From a virus, in the IMG/VR virus record IMGVR_UViG_3300041955_000186, positions 1 through 46,085 of that record: a DNA stretch of 46,085 nt; one strand, given 5' to 3'. Below the pieces are notes generated by a model. It was not told the DNA's origin and did no database searches. It saw nothing but the letters and a program-made list of their open reading frames with translations. The first letter of the stretch is position 1. Every line of letters starts with the position of its first letter. The translations under genes and the position numbers were made by a program. Below are positions 45,595 to 46,085 of the stretch, piece by piece.

Positions 45595-45884
45595 GGACAG
45601 TTCAGGACGCTTCGGGACAGTTCAGGACAGTTCACGAAACGCGTCCGCGAAACAAGACACCAGGTAGACATAAGGATTAGACAGGACAAAGGACAGTTGG
45701 ACAGTTCACAAGAGATATACACCACGTGAGAAGAAGGGTCGTCTCTCTCGTAAATACTCGGTCGGTGTATGTCCGCGGGCTCTAAACCGTCTGAACTGTC
45801 CAAAACATAGTCTGACCTGCCAAAACATGCGTTTTTCGACCTCTCCGAACTGTCCTGAACTGTCCAGGCCGTCCCGAACTGTCC
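45595..45884. repeat. inverted clusters of GGACAGTT(C) repeats
   Basis: Plus-strand copies GGACAGTTCA at 45595, 45615, 45625 and 45699, and GGACAGTTGG at 45691. Minus-strand copies (TGAACTGTCC or CGAACTGTCC) at 45792, 45846, 45856 and 45875. Copies are often directly abutting (10-bp steps at 45615/45625 and 45846/45856). Around 45791-45827 there is also a longer direct repeat ending CCAAAACAT. The left cluster points right and the right cluster points left, with the centre at about 45740. Confidence 0.85.
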
Positions 45885-45899
45885 ACGACGCGCGTGCGA

Positions 45900-45938
45900 C
45901 GCGTTTGTCGCACACGACGTGCGTGCAGGTGAGACAAT
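45900..45938 (+). promoter_or_regulatory. rightward promoter (motif copy B)
   Basis: TTTGTCGCACACGAC at 45904-45918, then GACAAT at 45933-45938, six bases AGAAGT, then ATG at 45945. Same 15-base motif, same 26-base distance and same AAGTATGCCG start context as the Pup promoter. Points to coordinated control of the two divergent transcription units. Confidence 0.65.
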
Positions 45939-45944
45939 AGAAGT

Positions 45945-46085
45945 ATGCCGGGCGAGCCGGAAGGTGGCCCGCAAGAACTCACGCCGGAACAGGCGGCGGC
46001 TGCCACAGCCGAGTTCTTGCGGAAACTCGACGACAACGACCAGGCTCTTCCCGAGAACTTGCCGCTAGCGCCTCTGTACACGTTC
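45945..46085 (+). CDS. rightward gene, cut by window edge
   Basis: ATG 45945 with the duplicated promoter upstream; 47 codons are open to the window edge. Begins MPGEPEGGPQELTPEQAAAA and continues with helical acidic sequence (EFLRKLDDNDQALPENLPLA). Too short to classify. Position before the presumed terminase/portal side of a circular map makes small terminase or another early packaging gene possible (inference only). Confidence 0.7.
   Translation, partial: MPGEPEGGPQELTPEQAAAATAEFLRKLDDNDQALPENLPLAPLYTF

Larger units (their letters stand above)
45477..45944. promoter_or_regulatory. divergent control region with repeat clusters
   Basis: A 468-base gap between Pup (leftward) and the next gene (rightward). 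No credible gene lies inside. It contains two promoter-proximal copies of one motif, two clusters of GGACAGTT repeats in opposite orientation and a more A/T-rich centre (about 45710-45770). Candidate roles: paired early promoters with operators, a replication origin, or a partition/stoperator-like site. Confidence 0.7.

Noticed and set aside
45595-45884. CRISPR array
   Set aside because: Repeats are 8-10 bp, variably spaced and in both orientations; there are no uniform spacers and no cas genes (the Cas4-like nuclease belongs to the recombination cassette).
1-46085. Apparent excess of CTCGAG and GTCGAC palindromes as targets of the methyltransferases
   Set aside because: They appear frequent by eye, but I did not count them against expectation and cannot link them to either enzyme; methylation mapping would be needed.

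Overview
The window is one contiguous piece of a tailed bacteriophage or prophage (siphovirus, HK97-type head) of a G+C-rich actinobacterium. Host evidence: a WhiB-family Fe-S regulator, a protein with the full signature of the prokaryotic ubiquitin-like protein Pup (both families essentially actinobacterial), frequent GTG starts, leaderless-looking promoters and actinobacterial-style integrase and lysis proteins. Neither edge is a genome end: a gene is open at the left edge and another is cut at the right edge. I cannot name the host genus.

Layout. (1) Bases 1-18616, + strand: virion genes in canonical order. These are an 18-residue-repeat protein, a small beta protein, portal, fused prohead protease, HAD-like phosphatase, major capsid, tRNA-Gln, a Gly-rich protein, connector and head completion genes, tail tube, tail assembly chaperone with a -1 frameshift, tape measure, distal tail and hub proteins, a membrane/coiled-coil protein and a cysteine-peptidase-like protein. 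(2) 18617-18977: structured non-coding region ending in a strong hairpin terminator. (3) 21720 to 18978, - strand: a short leftward operon of small proteins, a DUF3560 protein and a Vsr-type endonuclease. (4) 21721-22959: regulatory/attachment region and a tyrosine integrase on the + strand. (5) 45476 down to 23002, - strand: one very long, tightly coupled leftward operon. From its promoter end it holds Pup, a DUF1906 glycoside-hydrolase-like lysis candidate, an exonuclease with three zinc ribbons, a ClpP-like protein lacking its catalytic core, a permuted papain-like protein, a nucleotide kinase, DNA polymerase I, a RuvC-like resolvase, a SNF2 helicase, a Cas4/RecB-like nuclease, a Sak4-like ATPase, a primase-helicase, WhiB, a metalloprotease-like protein, many small zinc proteins, a D12 adenine methyltransferase, a TaqI/Eco57I-type adenine methyltransferase and an rtcB remnant. 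(6) 45477-45944: a divergent control region with about nine copies of a GGACAGTT repeat in two opposed clusters and two identical promoter motifs; a + strand gene leaves the window here. If the molecule is circular or circularly permuted, that gene probably leads into the terminase genes missing between the right and left edges.

How it works together. Nearly every gene pair overlaps by ATGA, GTGA or TAATG, so expression is translationally coupled within three operons. The leftward operon provides a largely self-sufficient replication and recombination set plus DNA modification. The integrase makes the phage probably temperate, but no classical repressor was recognised. The most unusual element is the phage-encoded Pup as the first gene of the leftward operon, under a promoter duplicated for the divergent gene. 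With the gutted ClpP-like protein and several putative peptidases, this suggests the phage interferes with host protein degradation (inference).
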